DNA of 64,000 bases, from assembly GCA_021397845.1 (NCBI GenBank), contig CM038046.1:2709001-2773000 (forward strand), given 5' to 3'. The DNA comes from Areca catechu. Taxonomy: Eukaryota; Streptophyta; Magnoliopsida; Arecales; Arecaceae. A model generated the notes under the pieces. That model did not search any database, was not told where the DNA came from, and saw only the letters and a list, made by a program, of their open reading frames with translations. The position numbers and the translations under genes are program-made. Numbering within the stretch: position 1 is the first letter of the stretch; each line of letters opens with the position of its first letter. Positions 47,649-59,763 of this stretch are shown piece by piece.

Positions 47649-48480
47649 ATGGTTACTTTTGGTGTGAACAACAACAATGCTGTTGTTGAGGTGCTTACCG
47701 GGTCGAACTATAAGAAGTGGAGACAAGACCTAGAATTTGCTCTTGGAATTACTAACATTGATCTTGCATTGCGTGAGGCCATACCCGATGATTTGAATGA
47801 TCAAAACACTTTTGAATAGAAGGACCACCTTGCCAAATGGGAGAAGTCGAACATACTCAATCTAATTGCAATTAAGAGGTCAATTTTGGAACATCTCCTG
47901 AGTGGTTTACTTAACTCTAACAATGCGAAAGAGCTGCTGGATGCTATTGAACAGAGGTATCTTATATCTAATAATACTGAGATTGGATCCTTGATGAAGG
48001 AATTGACAATGATAACATACAAAATGGTTCATTTCCAATCTAAGCTCAAGGATTTGAAGATTGATCTACCGGATTCCTTTCTGGTGTCACATGCCTTGAA
48101 TTCATTGCATGTGGGATTTTCTCAGATCAAGACTACCTACAATACTCTTGACGAAATATGGAATGTTAATAACCTGATTACTATGTATGTTGCTGAAGAA
48201 GAAAATGTCAAGAAAGAAAAGAATGACAATGCCCTTTTTACTCTTCATCATCAAACTCAATCTGGAAAGCATTTTATGTATAAGAAAAAAGGGAAAGCCT
48301 ACTGCTCCTAAATAGTTTCAGGATTCTAGGAAAGATGGCAGAAGTCACGATCAGAATCATTTTGTAGGAGGTTCCAAAGCTACCATTAAGAAGAATGTTA
48401 AGTACTTTCATTATAAAAAGGAAGGGCATATAAGAAGTCAAAGCTTTAAATTCAAGTCCTAGTTAGAAAAGAAAGAAAAA
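47649..48480 (+). pseudogene. Gag of the copia element
   Basis: Starts at the ATG at 47649. The reading LTGSNYKKWRQDLEFAL is typical of copia gag. A TAG at 47817-47819 interrupts it, and another stop follows at 48309. The zinc knuckle near 48400-48450 has lost all three cysteines of the C-x2-C-x4-H-x4-C pattern: it reads Y, Y, H, S at those places. Confidence 0.85.
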
Positions 48481-48539
48481 CAGAGAGATAAGCTCCTTGG
48501 TTTATCTGTTGTGAGTCTAATATGGTCAATGTCTCTATT

Positions 48540-49600
48540 AATTTTTGATGGATAGATAGTGGTGCTTCGACTCATGTTGTTATTTCTCTATAGAGGCTGA
48601 TAAACAAACGGAGACCGAACCTAAATGAGTGCAAGTTAAAAATTGGAAATGACTTAAAAGTTGAAGTAAAGTTTGTAGGAGTTGTCAATTTATTCTTAGA
48701 ATATGGTTTTGTAATTAGTTTAGAAAATACATTTTATGTACCTTCTTTTAGAAGGAATTTGATTTTCATTTCTTTTTTGGATAGACTTAGTTTTGGCTTT
48801 ATGTTTAGTAATAAAAGAGTTGATTTGATATTTAATTCAAGAATTGTTGGCTATGGTGTTTTGGTTGATGGATTATATAGATTGCCTCTGGCCATTGGTA
48901 ATTCTAATGCTTCTTTGAATATAGAAAATATTGTTGCCAAGCATCCTAGAATTAAAAATAAATCTTTTATATTATGGCATAAATGCTTGGAACATATATC
49001 TAAAGAAAGAATAACCAGATTAATTAATGATGACATCCTACCTGCTTTGGATCTTGGGGATATGGAGACTTGTGTTGACTGTATTAAAGAAAAATTAACC
49101 AAGACTAGAAAGATAGGGGCAATTAGAAGTTAGAATCTTCTGAAAATTATTCACATTGACACAAGTGGACCTCATTCTTCTATAATTTATCATAATAAAT
49201 ATTTTATCACATTTATTAATAATTTTTCTCGATATTGTTATGTCTATATAATTAAAGAAAAGTCTGATGCCCTTAAGAAATTTAAGATTTTTAAAATTGA
49301 AGTCAAGAAATAATTAGAAAAAGTCATCAAGATTGTGATATCTGATTGTGGAGGTAAGTAATATAACAAACATGATGTAGCTAGGCAGCACATGGGTTCG
49401 TTTGCCAAGTACTTACAGGATTATGGTATTATTCCGTAATATACCATGCTTGGAAGTCTTGAGCATAATGGTGTGGCTGAAATACGAAATCGCACCCTTA
49501 AGGATATGATGCGGAGCATGATGAGTAGGTCTAATATATTAGAATTTTTATAGATGAAGCTCTTAAAACTGCTTTATACATTCTCAATAGAGTTCCCAGT
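48540..49600 (+). pseudogene. Protease and integrase region of the copia element
   Basis: The protease site DSGAST is at 48555-48572. The pre-integrase zinc region (LWHKCLEHIS … CVDCIKEK) spans about 48970-49100. The integrase core has its acidic residues in HIDTSGP (about 49156), SDCGG (about 49342) and SLEHNGVAE (about 49465). Stops occur at about 48591, 49131, 49311 and 49437. Confidence 0.85.
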
Positions 49601-51698
49601 AAATCTATGCCCAAGACACCTTTTGAACTCTATACCGGAAGAAAACCTAGTTTGAATCATTTCTGGATTTAGGATTGTTCTACAGAAGTAAAATTGTATA
49701 ATTGTACAGAGAAAATGATTGATCCCAAAATCAGTCATTATTTCTTTATTGGATATCCGAAACACTCCAAAGGGTACAAGTTTTATAGTCCAAGAAGAGG
49801 AAACAAAATTGTGGAGTCTTTTGCTGCTAGATTTCAAGAACTCGATGTGGTTGATGAAAGATCTTCCCTAGTTATTGATGATGTTGATAACGTTCAAGCT
49901 AAAATTGTTTCTATTCTTGTATCTGGTCATAGTAAAAATATAATTCATGCTCCAATTGATAGAATGGACAATGAAATCATCGATGCTCCTACTCCTGATG
50001 AGAGTCCTCAATCTGTTGAAGTTCAATTAAAAAGATCTGTTAGACAAAGAAGATATGTTATTTCAGATGATTTCTATGTCTATCTTGGGGAGAATGATTT
50101 GATATTGGGCATATGGTTAACCCAGTTATTTATTTTGATGCCGTCAGTTCTCCCCTATTTGATATATGGATAAATGTTATGAAAGAGGAGATACAGTCTA
50201 TGACCAATAATGATGTGTGGGAGCTTATTGAGCTTCCTAATTGTTGTAAACCTATTGGATACAAATGGGTATACAAAACTAAAAGGGATTCCAAGGAAAG
50301 AATTGAGCAGTTCAAAATCAGGTTGGTAGCCAAAGGCTTCACTCAAAGAGAAGGAATTGATTTCACTGAAACTCTCTCTGGTATCTTTAAAAGATTCTTT
50401 TAGAATCATTGTCATTGGTGGCTTATTATGATCTGGAGTAGCATCAGATGGATGTTAGAACTACTTTCTTAAATGGTAACCTCAATGAAGAAATCTACAT
50501 GAAGAGCCAGAAGGTTTTCATGAAAGTGGCAAAGAATATTTGGTATGCAAATTGAAGAGGTCTCTTTATGGTCTGAAACAAGCATCACGGTAATGGTACC
50601 TAAAGTTTAATGAGGTTGTAACCTCTCTTGGTTTTGAGAAAAATAAAATTGATCAATGTATCTATCTCAAAATTAGTGGGAGAAAGCTCATCTTTTTTGC
50701 CTTGTATGTTGATGATATCCTGCTTGCTAACAATGATTTTGGTTTGCTTTCTAAGACCAAACAAATGTTGTCTGAGAATTTTGACATGAAAGATCTTGGT
50801 GAGGCATCATTTGTTTTGGAAATTGAAATTCATAGGGATATGTCTCATTATCTATTGGGTCTATCACAAAGGACATATATTGATAGAATTCTTCAAAGGT
50901 TTAACGTGCAAAATTATAGACATTGTGATTCGTCTATTATTTAAAGGTGACAGATTAAGTAAATATCAATGTCCAAAAAATGAGTTTGAAAAAGATCAGA
51001 TAAAAGATGTGCCTTATGCTAGTGCAGTAGGAAGTCTGATATATGCACAAGTCTACACTAGACCTGACATTGCCTTCAAAGTGGATGTTCTTGGTAGATA
51101 TTTGTCAAACCTAGGTTATCAACATTGGGTTGCTGCAAAGAAGGTAATGAGGTATTTATAGAAAACTAAGGATAATATGCTCGTGTACATGAGAGTTGAC
51201 AATCTTAAGTTGGTTGAGTATTCGGATTCAGATTATGCCGATTGTCCTGATGATTTGAAATCAATATCTAGATATGTTTTTATATTGGCTGATGGTGCAC
51301 TATCTTGGAAAAGTGTTAAGTAGACACTGACTGCTTCGTCTACCATGCAAACTGAATTTATCTCCTATTATGGAGCTGCCACTCAAACTATTTGGTCAAG
51401 AAATTTTATTGCTAGGCTTCAGATTTTGTATTTGAGTTCCAGACCAGTGATGATCTATTATGACAATAAAACTGCGGTATTCTTTACAAAGAATAATAAA
51501 TCTTTCAGTATGTCCAAGCATTTTGAGCTGAAATATTTGACCGTCAGAGCTCTTGTGAAGAATGGAGATATAATCATTGATTACATTGATATAGAATCTA
51601 TGTTGGCTGATCTCCTGACCAAAGGTTTGAGGCCCATATGCTTTACAAAGCTTGTTGAAAATATAGGCATATTGAACTCTTTTGATGTACTTGGTTAG
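49601..51698 (+). pseudogene. Reverse transcriptase and RNase H of the copia element
   Basis: RT begins with the YKWVYKTKRD region near 50262 and has its catalytic YVDD at about 50705-50716. The MKDLGEASFV and GLSQRTYIDRIL motifs follow. RNase H has DYADCPDD (about 51232), YYDNKTAV (about 51460) and a terminal MLADLLTKGL before the TAG at 51696-51698. Frameshifts near 50400 and 50940 and stops near 51160 and 51322 inactivate it. Confidence 0.88.
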
Positions 51699-52501
51699 TG
51701 GGAGTAACTTTGTAATTAAACTTTATTATCATTATGAATTTATTTTTCATTTATATTTATCATGATAATCATTTGGTTGATTCCTATATGTTTTCTATAC
51801 ACATGTGGAATAATAAAATATAACATAGTATTTCAAGATTGTATTTTTATCTTGAGAATGATAGTTATATGGATATGTCTAATTTGATAATTATGAGATT
51901 TTATTATATTTAGTGATATACATACTTTTTTTTGAAGTTGTGGGATTCTCTAGCTTGTGATAAAGCATATGATTATAGAGAAATCATGATAAGAGATACA
52001 TTTATTTATTTTTTTGATTATGAGATATCTTCTTTTAGTTATGTACCTCACTGAGACCAAGTATCCAGTCTCAGGTATACTGTGTTGTCTCGTCATTGAC
52101 ACCATGTTTGAGTATATGAGACATAATGGTTTGTTGTTTAATACCATTGAAATTTGTCTTGCATATTTTATTTTTCTAAGCATGTTGAAGAGAAATTGGA
52201 GGACTGATAATAAAAAATAGCACGTTTTATTTTGATCATCTTGATGCTATTTTCTTGCTACACTACCACACCAAGACTCATATCGATAGTATTTATGATG
52301 CTTGTAATCATGAATAAATCTTGTATCAGATAAGTGGTACAATAACATCATAATTCGATATGATGGATACTGTTGGATCGAGTTATTTGTAGATGCTGTA
52401 TATGAATCATGTAGTGACCACATGTTATTTTCAACCCGAGAGTCATTTTAAAATAAAATATTTTCTTAAAAATTATAATTAATATCATTCAAGCAGGAGA
52501 A
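51699..52501. other. AT-rich segment between pol and the 3' LTR of the copia element
   Basis: About 800 bp without recognisable coding sequence. Unusually long for this position; it ends in the purine tract GCAGGAGAA at 52493-52501. Confidence 0.55.
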
Positions 52502-52957
52502 TGTAAGAATTTTATTTAATTTGGACTAACATTAATTGAATTTTATAGTTTATTAAAATTAGATTGATTATTATGGTCCATGTTGATAGACATAGAATAA
52601 GCTCAATATTATGTGATCATTATTTGAACTAGGAATACCTCATATAAATTGATGTGATTGAAACGGCATAATATAGACCTTAATCCAACTTGATCTATGA
52701 TTGATAGATCAGTTAGAATGTTTTAATTTATTTGACTAGATTCTCTCTCCATCTCTTTTATATATATATATATTATGAGAGTTGAGATTTTCAAGATAAT
52801 TTTTTTCATCAAAAAATGTCTGAAAAATTAAAGAGAATGACCCTACCTACGATATTGGCAAGAACATCAAAAGTTATTTTAAAATTATATGTATTAAAGA
52901 GAATGACCCTACCTACGATATTGGCAAGAACATCAAAAGTTATTTTAAAATTATAAC

Positions 52958-53025
<68 letters not shown>

Positions 53026-53102
53026 AAAATTTTTCTTTTATCGTATCTACATATTCTAATCTTCTTGATCGATTCAAAAAATTATAAAAAATTTTTTCTA
53101 CG
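52502..53102 (+). repeat. 3' LTR of the copia element
   Basis: Starts TGTAAGAATTTT after the GCAGGAGAA purine tract. It corresponds along its length to the 5' LTR but with many G-to-A and C-to-T changes, a duplicated block AGAGAATGACCCTACC (52834 and 52898) and a TA tract at about 52962-53021. Confidence 0.82.
52962..53021. repeat. (TA)n microsatellite, about 60 bp
   Basis: Pure TA dinucleotides inside the 3' LTR of the copia element, absent from the 5' LTR. Confidence 0.9.
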
Positions 53103-53630
53103 TCACATGATCATAAAAGTGGCTCAATTTTGAAAGTCTTTTAGCAGACGAGGCAGTAACAGCTTCAATAGATCATGCATCCTCCGCGGGCGAAAACAGA
53201 AGGACGAACGGCACTCCGTGATCAACCATCGGATTCACAAACAGCAGAGGCAAAAAAAATCAGCTAGATACAGCATTACGGAGTATAATAATACATGGTT
53301 AGAGTCTGCCAGATGCTTGACTCATGACGAGGGAAGACTCCTACTCGAAGTGCAGGAGACCATGACGCCGCCATCCTTGTACATCTCAACCCAGTCAATC
53401 TCAACTTCCTGCTTTCATTCAGCCAAAACGAGATATCTGGAATAAAAACAAAGGTAGGCATAAAAAGAAAAAGAACTAAATAACGAACATCTCCAATCGC
53501 CTTCCGATCGCGAATCCATGTACCAAGTGACAGTGAATACGTAGACGAAACAGTTCAATCCAGAGATAGAGATTGACCGACGCCGCAGGGCAACCCAAAA
53601 CTAAATACAAGGAATAAAGAGCAGCAAGAC
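53103..53630 (-). other. 3' UTR of the ANTH adaptor gene and flank
   Basis: Probably holds the 3' UTR of the gene at 53631-55526, read leftward. No other gene seen. Confidence 0.5.
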
Positions 53631-55526
53631 TCAGTAGGTCGGGTAGTAGTATCCACCATTATAGGCTGGAGGCATTCCGTAAGGCATGGCTGGGTTGGGG
53701 AAGTAGCTGTTGTTGAGCCTGGCCAAGCTAGCCTGGCCCTGCAATCCATTCCTCGCATACTGCTGCCACATCAGCTGCTCCTTGACCAGCAAGTGCTGTT
53801 TCTTTTCCATGTCCGCCATCTGCACATAGGAAGGTGGGGGATAGCTAACAGATGCAGCAAATGGATCCTGCCCGATGGTCTCGACGGTGCCATCTGGTGC
53901 AGGCAGCGCCAGCACTGGAGTAGTCTTCTGACCAGGCCCAGGCAAGGCCACGCTGCTTGCACTCCCAGTGCTCATCTGGGCATTCACATGCTGCCTCACT
54001 GCTCCTTGATCATACATACCATTCAAGAGTAATGGGTCGAAGCCCCCGGCCAATGTTGCCTTCTGCTTCGCAAGGTTGCTTGCCGTCTCCACAAGTGCAA
54101 GCTCCCAGTCGGCCTTCCCAGGCTCGGCTGCAGGTGTCTGCCATGCAGAAGTCACTTCACCTTGTCCAGGAGCACCATTGGAAGGGAAGGCTTCCCACGA
54201 CCCATTGGTACTGCTTGCTGCCCCTGGACCCGAGAAAAGAGCCAATGCAAGCTTGTTAGACTGATCCTCTGCAGAAGGAGCATCATCCCTGAGATTCAGT
54301 AAGTCGGCCTCCTCCTCCTGCTTCTTAGGTGGTTCGACCACCGTCTCTGGTTCTGGCTCTGGCTCTGGCTTCTGCTCCATGTAATCTGAAGGTGCTGGGA
54401 GGGCTTTGATGCTGTTCATATCCTGTGCCGGTTCTTCATCAACGGTCTCAGTGGCCGCCTCCACTGGAGGGGTCTTGGGCCTCCTTGCCCTGTCCCTCAT
54501 GAACTCCTCCAACGTTTCCAAAAGCTTGTCCGTGATACGCTGCACCTCTGGGTACTCTGATGATCGGGCCACACCTGTGTCCTTGCACCAACCATAGAAG
54601 AGACAGAGCTCATCAATCTGCTTGGCAGCACTGGCGTAGGCCTCGAATGCCTTGACGCAGTCTGGGTAGTCCATGTCGAAGAATCGGTCCAGAAGAACTG
54701 CTAATATCTCACAGATGTCAGCATAGAGCTGGAAGCTTTCCCTGACAATCGGATAGAGAGAGATGAGGATCATCCTGCTGTGCTTGGCAGCGCCAGTGGG
54801 ACGGCAGGCAAGGAAGCGATCAAGTAGCTGCTGCAGATGGTGCATCCTGCCCAGCACCCTCTCCGCCTTCATGTCTCTCAGGGGAGTTGGTGGCTTCCTC
54901 TCTTCCCCCCTCCGCCTCTCATCGTACCCAACACTCCCATTTCCTGGTGGGGATGAGAATGAGGACCTCCCATAGCTCCCACAGGTGTATGGATCAGGCT
55001 CACCCCTTGGTGACTGGTACGGACGGCTATTGCCATTGCCACTGCCATGCTGCTTCTGCTCATAGACCATGCACTCAAGCCGCTGGTCCAGGTAGAGTGC
55101 ATAAGTCCGGACAAAGGCAGAGTGATCCCATGAGTTGGAGTGAGTGTCATCACGGAAGTCAGACATGTTGAGGAGGCGCGTTCCCCTTCGAGTTGCATAG
55201 AGGATCTCATGCTGGAAAGCTGGATCTCCGTCAGCAAGGAGGCGGTGTACAAGCAGGAGGCTCTTGAGGGCCACAATATAGTTGTGGGTCTTGCCCAGCC
55301 TCTTGGACACGGTTGCAATGCAGGAACTGACATATGCACGAGAGTAGGAGGTCAGGCTGAGGATCTCCCTCAGGTATTTCTCATCAGCAGGCTCGTCATC
55401 GTGGCTCGTAGCCTTGACAATGGCCACATCAAGGTCAGGGGCAATATTGCTGGACACCTTGGCCAGACCGATGCTGGTCTGGTCCTTCACTGTTCCCAGG
55501 GCCTTTCTGATGGTGCTCGGTGCCAT
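53631..55526 (-). CDS. ANTH-domain clathrin assembly protein (AP180/CALM family)
   Basis: One uninterrupted coding exon for 631 residues. Residues 24-155 form the N-terminal part of the ANTH domain, with VKATSHDD in the phosphoinositide-binding region and ALKSLLLVHRLL. After a disordered insert, residues about 217-350 (LQQLLDRFLACRPTG, FMRDRARRP) complete the helical fold. The tail is disordered and carries adaptor motifs: acidic E/P repeats (388-395), DLL (408-410), SWEAF (443-447), FDPLL (496-500), DPF (554-556) and a Tyr-rich end. ANTH proteins bind membrane PIP2 and recruit clathrin and AP-2 during endocytosis. The tail resembles the Arabidopsis CAP1/ECA4 (PICALM4) pair, by recall. The lack of coding introns is normal for this subgroup. 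The ATG at 55526 is the natural start (MAPSTIRKALGTVKD). Confidence 0.93.
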   Translation of the reverse strand: MAPSTIRKALGTVKDQTSIGLAKVSSNIAPDLDVAIVKATSHDDEPADEKYLREILSLTSYSRAYVSSCIATVSKRLGKTHNYIVALKSLLLVHRLLADGDPAFQHEILYATRRGTRLLNMSDFRDDTHSNSWDHSAFVRTYALYLDQRLECMVYEQKQHGSGNGNSRPYQSPRGEPDPYTCGSYGRSSFSSPPGNGSVGYDERRRGEERKPPTPLRDMKAERVLGRMHHLQQLLDRFLACRPTGAAKHSRMILISLYPIVRESFQLYADICEILAVLLDRFFDMDYPDCVKAFEAYASAAKQIDELCLFYGWCKDTGVARSSEYPEVQRITDKLLETLEEFMRDRARRPKTPPVEAATETVDEEPAQDMNSIKALPAPSDYMEQKPEPEPEPETVVEPPKKQEEEADLLNLRDDAPSAEDQSNKLALALFSGPGAASSTNGSWEAFPSNGAPGQGEVTSAWQTPAAEPGKADWELALVETASNLAKQKATLAGGFDPLLLNGMYDQGAVRQHVNAQMSTGSASSVALPGPGQKTTPVLALPAPDGTVETIGQDPFAASVSYPPPSYVQMADMEKKQHLLVKEQLMWQQYARNGLQGQASLARLNNSYFPNPAMPYGMPPAYNGGYYYPTY

Positions 55527-55589
55527 TTTCTCTTCAACAAGAAGTTAATCCTCTTTTCCTTTCAATCACTCCCAATTGCTCTCTGCTGC

Positions 55590-57041
55590 TTGAAGTAGAT
55601 GCACGGGCTGGACCCCCTGCACCACAAGGCCTGACCTGATATGCTGCATCCCCTCAGAAATCAGGCAAGCAGGTAGTTAGCAATTGGAAATAGATGCCAC
55701 CAATTGAATCTGTCAAGCATTGATGGTGGCTCATTCAAATAGAGATTTGTTTTCAAGATTTAATGGACGGGTTTTCAATCAATACTGTTAGCTATGACAT
55801 CTTGACGTACGTTTTAATCAATCTTTAACTGCAAAAACAGAACTTTCAAAGAACACTGGGTTGAAAATTTTTACCTTTGGATACAAAATTCAGATGAATA
55901 TTCTGATTATCATACGCAACAGTCAACAAACATGAAACAAATAATAAAATGCAAACAAATAAAGGCGAAAAGGCACAAACAAGAATGGGAATGAGCTTAA
56001 AGCTTGAATAATTTTTAGCTTAGAAGAGGGAAAACAAGTGAATAGGCTTCATGGTTACAAAAGAATGCATATAGATGAGTCTGGTACCTATACTGAAGCC
56101 AGTCCCACAAGATAACTCATGGAGAGGGTAGATCGGTGTTTCATCATCAAGACTGGAATTTGAGAGTTCCCAACTAATAGAAGAAAGAACAGAATCTCAT
56201 AAAGCGGGGTTTCAGCACAAGTCTAAACTATACGAAGACGTGGTTTGCTTCTGCTTCGGCGCAGAATAAGTTGAAAAGTCAAAATAAGTAGTGAAGATCT
56301 GACCTATGACATCGAAACAGAATAACAAGACAAGGAAACCATTTGGAACGAAATTATTTTGAAAGTAGTTTGTGAACCACCGTTAAGATACATTACGGTC
56401 ACCAACAAGATGGCAATACCACTGGGTAATTGCACCAAGTCGGCAAGCTAAGATTAATTCTGATGGATCTCATCAGGATACAATTGGCGGTAGGATCGGA
56501 TGCACCCAAAAGAAAGAAAGAAAGAAAGAAGATGAATATGATATTAAAATATCATTGGCTCATATTTGCATACACATAATCCGCGTATTTTGCAAATCCA
56601 CGGCTTAAATTGAGAGATCTCTGGATCAAATCAGACTCGGAGGACTATCCTGAGATAGATCTCGTTGCGTATTCTCAATAAGCTAGAGAAGGATGCGATG
56701 GTCTGATGGCTAGCCCCTTGCAGCACCAGATCTAGAAATCTAAAGGTACAATAGGTCGCGTTTCCTTTTTAATTAGGTTATAAAGGTATTTTCGGTTTCC
56801 TACAAATAAAGTTAGGATCGATATTCTTAGCTCCAATAACACGCAAATAAATAAATAAATAAACAAAAAAAATCAAAATAAAGCGAAAAAGAAAAGAGGG
56901 AATGTTCACCATGACCGAGGAGCTGAGAATTTGTAGCGAATAACATGAAATGAAATTGAGATTAGGAGATCAATAAGGAAGATGGAATTCAAAACCAAGT
57001 ATAAATAAAAAGAAAAAAAGGGGGGAAGGGAGAAGAAGCAC
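55590..57041 (-). other. Probable leader intron of the ANTH adaptor gene
   Basis: The minus strand shows CGAAG|GTGCTTC, a possible donor, at 57041, and CTTCAAGCAG acceptor sequence around 55590. An intron of about 1.45 kb in the 5' UTR would put the first exon and promoter in the GC-rich stretch 57045-57540. The region itself has no open frame and is moderately AT-rich. This is inference; transcripts would settle it. Confidence 0.4.
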
Positions 57042-57318
57042 CTTCGTTCCGGCGGGGGGTATACGACGGCTCTTAGTTAAGCGGAGAGGAAGGGCTTGGA
57101 GGAAAGCAGCAATCCGTGTCGTTGGCGCGCACGAATCTGCCCTCCCTCCGATCTGTAAGGCTAATAACCCTATTTATCTCGCAGATCAGATCTGCGTCTC
57201 CCTTTCTTGAATCCCGGTTGACTGCCCCAGTGCGAGACTCGAGAGGAAGGACAAAGAATAATCTCCCTCTCTTCTGGCTCTTAGTATATCGGATCGGATC
57301 GAGATCGGGGGACGGCCT

Positions 57319-57346
57319 TGGCACCGGCACCGGCACCGGCACCGGC
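57319..57346. repeat. (GGCACC)n short repeat
   Basis: Four to five GGCACC hexamers in the GC-rich probable first exon or promoter of the ANTH gene. Confidence 0.8.
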
Positions 57347-57540
57347 AGCGGATGGAAGAAATCTAAGTTGGGTGACAGCTGCTTCAAGCTCGACCTGACA
57401 ACAAACAATGCGAGCGCAGGAGTAAATAAGAGAAGAGATCGCTTTTTCGCCGTCCACCGACTCCCCCTTCCCCCCACACTCTCTCTCCCTCACGCTCTCC
57501 CTTCTCGCCCTTTCCAATCCCGTCTTACGGTCCGCTGACC

Positions 57541-58374
57541 CTAGATAATTTTGCTCGGCCCCGTGCTTAACACCGCTGTGGTCCAGATGCCACCACAAAA
57601 ATATTCCACGCGGGCGCCATGTCTGCCCTCCGCGTGGCATCAGTCCAGACAAAAGGAGACGCCCAGGCGTGATTCTGTAAACGGACGAATATGATGAGTT
57701 TAAGGAGCAAATACGATCGTCGATTTTGCAGTATGTATGGGGATTTATATACGCACTTTGGTTCCATGTTGCGCCCGCCAATGATAAATGAGCTCTATGA
57801 TCACATGTGGACTTGATTACTTAAATGATTCAACAAGAGAGAGACAAACGGAGACCGTCGTCGACACGTAACGGAGACGATGATAAAGATGTACATTGTT
57901 TTTAAATAAAAAATCAATATTATAATAAAAGGAAAACAAAACAATATTAAAGAATCCCACCGCTGTCCTCCACCTGAGCTCTGTGAATCCGCTCATCTCT
58001 TGGATTGCCATCCGACTGGCGCTTGAGGTTTTTTATTTTTTTATTTTTTAATTTTTTTTCAACGAAGGAGGAAGGGTAAGACTCCACACGTGACTGCCTC
58101 CAGACAGTCTCCATTCCAATCTGAAAATGTTGGATACACGGCGCTTGGCCCTTCTTCAAGATGGAAAGCGAGCAAGGATGAGGCAGAGGTGATGGGATCT
58201 GCACGGAAAGGAAGGACGAGGCGAGAACATAGCCAATGCCGTTGATCTCGAGGAACAGGTCACTTTCACGGTTGGCCCATTGGACCATCGAATGGACGAC
58301 AGGGAAAGGACAACTCCACGCATACGTGAAGATAATGCAGGCCACACCGATTCGAAGAGCACCAGACATCCCCC
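57541..58374. other. Intergenic DNA, no supported gene
   Basis: A 140-codon minus-strand frame at 57947-58369 is open and partly hydrophobic, but its end runs into lysine/asparagine-rich text and I recognise nothing in it. I leave it unassigned. Confidence 0.4.
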
Positions 58375-58396
58375 ACCCCCCCCCCCCCCCCCCCCA

Positions 58397-58470
<74 letters not shown>
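58375..58470. repeat. Compound microsatellite: poly-C, (CT)n, (TA)n
   Basis: A run of about 18 C residues (58379-58395), then about 40 bp of CT and about 28 bp of TA. Confidence 0.92.
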
Positions 58471-58474
<4 letters not shown>

Positions 58475-58865
58475 CATTTTATCTAAACCAGCATCTAAAT
58501 TATCGAACAGATCAAGCAAATGATCGCGGATCTGAGACTCGGCATATGATCAATAAAAGAGGCGAGGATTTTGTTTGGTCGCATCGAGCCCCCACTTCTA
58601 GAGCAAGAAACAGGGGATTGCACCATCTATAGCAAAGTTCAATGGTCGCACAACTTGGTAAAGCATTTTTTCGTCACATCACCTCTTTTGTCCTTGTAAC
58701 ACTCCCCTCCAATACCTCACCTCCACCGCCACCCCTGGTCCCCAAGCCTACAAAATCACAAATTAAAAAAAAAGCATGCCATGCCAAGTATGATGGGAGC
58801 GTCCCAGTCACAAAGGACAATAAATATACTGTGATCACTCTAAAAGGAGATGGTACCTTAGTGGT

Positions 58866-58868
<3 letters not shown>

Positions 58869-58948
<80 letters not shown>

Positions 58949-58950
58949 AA
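58869..58950. repeat. (CT)n microsatellite
   Basis: About 65 bp of pure CT, then a short imperfect continuation. Confidence 0.92.
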
Positions 58951-59274
58951 GCACATTTTCTTTTAATTTGTGAGGAGAGATGTGTTTATACTTATGCACG
59001 CTTTAATTTAGAATGTTATACTAAGTATCATATGAACCACAAAATGGGCAATGATATGTATTATGCATTATATATGTATATACACATATGCACCCTTTGA
59101 AATATTATTTCTATAAAATCTCTACAAAGACGGGCCCATGGAAATAAGGGATGCATATTGACTGGCCCTGTGTTAGGGCCAACCCACAAAATGCCAAAAT
59201 TGGTCCATAACTTGGCCCATATGCATTCCTATTTTAACTGGTTAAGCTATCTAAACAGGCTCATCCTAATTGAT

Positions 59275-59278
<4 letters not shown>

Positions 59279-59367
<89 letters not shown>
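59279..59367. repeat. Compound (CT)n(TA)n microsatellite
   Basis: About 42 bp of CT followed directly by about 46 bp of TA. The same order as at 58399-58470. Confidence 0.92.
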
Positions 59368-59369
<2 letters not shown>

Positions 59370-59755
59370 GGGTGTTTTAATAAGTTGACTAATTGATTCA
59401 TGACAGTGAAGAGCATGAAGTGCTAACCAAAGTACGGATTTGCCTTATGGCTTAATTCTACACAAGGTTACTAGGTTAGTTTTCTAGCGCCTCTCCCCCT
59501 TGTCATTCCATTTCCAGAGTTATCTTGAAACAATTAAATTTTACTTCCCGTCTTGATAGTTTTGTTAAGTAGGGAAAATTGTCATAAAGTGCTCGTATTT
59601 AAATAACTTGTTTGGTAGAAAAATATGCAGGAAAATTTTCCTCCTGGCCACTTAACAAGACTTAATTTCAATAGCTGATTTGCATCAAGCCGTCAATCTA
59701 CCGATTAGAGAGATTGATGCACGTAATTCTGTAGGCATTCTCACAACAAGCATGG
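59368..59755. other. Intergenic DNA
   Basis: Nothing recognised. It ends at the target duplication of the hAT element. Confidence 0.5.
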
Positions 59756-59763
59756 ATTCTTTG
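59756..59763. repeat. hAT target-site duplication, left (ATTCTTTG)
   Basis: Exact partner at 60932-60939. Confidence 0.92.

Larger units (their letters stand above)
45731..53102 (+). mobile_element. Ty1/copia LTR retrotransposon, decayed
   Basis: Direct LTRs at about 45731-46229 and 52502-53102 enclose a plus-strand gag-pol in copia order: gag, protease, integrase, reverse transcriptase, RNase H. A TGATATCAGAGCC primer site follows the 5' LTR, and a GCAGGAGAA purine tract precedes the 3' LTR. There are many stops and frameshifts. The LTRs differ at many sites and the 3' LTR has gained a 60-bp duplication and a long TA tract, so this is an old copy. The target duplication cannot be fixed because the 3' end is ambiguous. 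Close in style to tobacco Tnt1 by motif; the lineage is not assigned. Confidence 0.92.

Noticed and set aside
53793..55598. Plus-strand open frames opposite the ANTH adaptor gene
   Set aside because: Shadows of the strong minus-strand 631-codon gene. No independent motifs.
57947..58369. 140-codon minus-strand open frame with a hydrophobic start
   Set aside because: No recognisable domain; the tail is low-complexity Lys/Asn-rich and the frame begins next to a poly-C/CT microsatellite. Too weak to call.
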